Shown one piece after another: positions 13,921 through 15,112 of a DNA stretch of 15,112 bases (position 1 is its first letter; every line of letters starts with the position of its first letter). Origin of the DNA: Bacteroidales bacterium (GTDB lineage: Bacteria; Bacteroidota; Bacteroidia; Bacteroidales; UBA932); NCBI GenBank assembly GCA_017551425.1, contig JAFZLQ010000110.1, positions 1-15,112 on the forward strand, in the 5' to 3' direction. Position numbers and translations under genes: made by a program. The notes below the pieces were generated by a model that saw only the letters and a list, made by a program, of their open reading frames with translations, was not told the origin of the DNA and searched no databases.

Positions 13921-15112
13921 TTAGCGGGTTGCCGCGGCGACGAGGGCGTCGAGGGCGTCCTTCAGGCCTGCAAGATTCTTGCCACCGGCGGTTGCGAGGC
14001 CGGGCTGGCCGCCGCCTCCGCCCTGTATGAACTGGGCTCCCTCGCGTATGTCCTTGCCGGCGTTGCGGCCGGAGGCGACGAGGTCTTCCGAGTACATGAG
14101 CATAAGCTGGGGCTTGCCTGCGGACTCAAAGGCGGCTACGAGGGCCGTGTTCTTCAGCTCCTTCTGGATGGAGAGGGCTGCGTTGCGGAGCATTGCGGGA
14201 TCCGCATCGGCATGGTCCTCGGGACGCAAGACGATAAGGTTGATGCCGTTGGTCTCCACGGCCATCTTGCCGAGCTTGCTCGCAAGCGCGACGGCCTTCG
14301 CCTTGGCGAACTCCTCCGCCTGCTTCTTGAAAGCGGCGTTGTCTTCTATCATCTTCTGGATGGCGCCGGGGAGGTCTGGCAGGTTGTTGAAGAAGGAACG
14401 GGCGGTCCTGAGCATGTTCTGCATGTTGGACACCATGGCCTCGGCGTCCTCGCCGGTTACGGCCTCGATACGGCGCACGCCGGCGGCTATCGCACTTTCG
14501 TTCACTATCTTGAAGAGGCCGATGTTGCCGGTTGCGGAGGTGTGGCATCCGCCGCAGAGCTCCACGCTGGGGCCGAATCGGACCACGCGCACGCGGTCTC
14601 CGTACTTTTCTCCGAAGAGGGCCATCGCGCCCATAGCCTGGGCTTCCGCCATGGTGGCATCGCGTTTCTCGTCAAGCCGGAAGTTGCTGCGTATCAGCTC
14701 GTTGACGCGTTTCTCAACGGCCGCTACCTGCTCGTCCGACAGCTTCTCGAAGTGCGAGAAGTCGAAGCGGAACCCCTTGTCGTGCACGAAGGATCCCTTC
14801 TGCTCCACGTGGGTTCCGAGTATCTCGCGGAGCGCGCGGTGCATGAGGTGCGTGCAGCTGTGGTTGTTGGCTATCTTCTGCCTGCGGGGGGCATCCACGC
14901 TGAGGGTGAATCCTCCGGTGCAGTCCTGAGGCAGGCGTTCTGCGATGTGGATGGTGAGGTCGTTTTCCTTAACGGTGTTGAGTATCTTTATGGTCTCTCC
15001 GTCGGCTGCGGTTATGGTGCCGGTATCGCCGATCTCACCGCCCATCTCTCCGTAGAACGGGGTGCGGTCGAAGACCAGCTGGAGCATCTCCTTGTTCTTC
15101 TGCACCACGGTG
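13921..15112 (-). CDS. alaS: Alanyl-tRNA synthetase, C-terminal part (cut by window edge)
   Basis: AlaRS charges tRNA-Ala and hydrolyses mis-made Ser- and Gly-tRNA. About 397 codons are visible; the N-terminal class II catalytic core lies beyond 15112. The frame is open through the window edge, so the GTG at 15106-15108 is an internal valine codon, not the start. Counting from that GTG, PFYGEMGGEIGDTG is at 17-30, and the editing domain shows HSCTH (83-87) and CGGCH (185-189), whose His83, His87, Cys185 and His189 form the zinc site. A coiled coil and the C-Ala domain with GGGGGQPGLATAGGK complete the protein. The stop codon lies 12 nt before the lptF-fmt start, so both are probably in one transcript. 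Confidence 0.96.
   Translation of the reverse strand, partial: TVVQKNKEMLQLVFDRTPFYGEMGGEIGDTGTITAADGETIKILNTVKENDLTIHIAERLPQDCTGGFTLSVDAPRRQKIANNHSCTHLMHRALREILGTHVEQKGSFVHDKGFRFDFSHFEKLSDEQVAAVEKRVNELIRSNFRLDEKRDATMAEAQAMGAMALFGEKYGDRVRVVRFGPSVELCGGCHTSATGNIGLFKIVNESAIAAGVRRIEAVTGEDAEAMVSNMQNMLRTARSFFNNLPDLPGAIQKMIEDNAAFKKQAEEFAKAKAVALASKLGKMAVETNGINLIVLRPEDHADADPAMLRNAALSIQKELKNTALVAAFESAGKPQLMLMYSEDLVASGRNAGKDIREGAQFIQGGGGGQPGLATAGGKNLAGLKDALDALVAAATR

Noticed and set aside
15106..15108. GTG as the start of a short 395-residue protein
   Set aside because: The frame continues open to the window edge and the sequence is an internal part of AlaRS, so this is a valine codon in a gene cut by the window.

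Overview
The window comes from a Bacteroidota chromosome, most likely an uncultured or gut-type member of the Bacteroidales with high G+C. Three lines of evidence support this. Every clear promoter has the Bacteroidota -7 box TAnnTTTG, and CAAAnnTA (its reverse complement) was found at only three places, each at the head of a transcription unit. The rnf gene order is B-C-D-G-E-A behind an RseC-family gene. The protein sequences (DnaB, RnfB, IspF, AlaRS, Fmt) also look like that phylum. Genus cannot be fixed from the sequence alone. All recognised genes lie on the minus strand, so transcription runs from high to low coordinates.

Layout in transcription order. (1) 15112-10904: the 3' two thirds of an alanyl-tRNA synthetase gene, then one 859-codon frame joining an LptF/LptG-type lipopolysaccharide permease to methionyl-tRNA formyltransferase, then a YraN/UPF0102 nuclease-like gene. 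(2) 10878-8714: a promoter, two overlapping membrane-anchored M23 (LytM-type) peptidase genes and a small MerR-type regulator. (3) 8723-930: a promoter, then nine tightly packed genes: a coiled-coil zinc-ribbon protein, the replicative helicase DnaB, an RseC/MucC-family membrane protein, and the six subunits of the Rnf ferredoxin:NAD+ oxidoreductase. Several neighbours overlap by 1, 4 or 8 nt, which points to translational coupling. (4) 929-663: a gene-free, repeat-rich stretch with a 20-bp tandem repeat and a 116-bp palindromic element. (5) 662-183: ispF of the MEP isoprenoid pathway. (6) 181-68: a near-consensus promoter and tRNA-Gln(CUG), followed by a short tail with direct repeats that reaches the window edge.

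The least ordinary finding is a pair of structured palindromic elements. One (808-923) is intergenic, directly behind rnfA. The other (11574-11702) lies inside the Fmt coding sequence, where its 129 bp keep the frame and add 43 residues. Both have 27-bp inverted arms, yet the arm sequences are unrelated between the copies. Between the arms both share a core with GGGAGGGGCCC, a second GGGAGGG and two small hairpins at equivalent places whose stems differ in sequence but stay paired. This looks like a dispersed repeat family that can enter a coding region as an in-frame peptide insertion, comparable in principle to Rickettsia palindromic elements. The second notable point is the LptF-Fmt fusion itself, which would tether initiator-tRNA formylation to the inner membrane unless Fmt is also made from an internal start.
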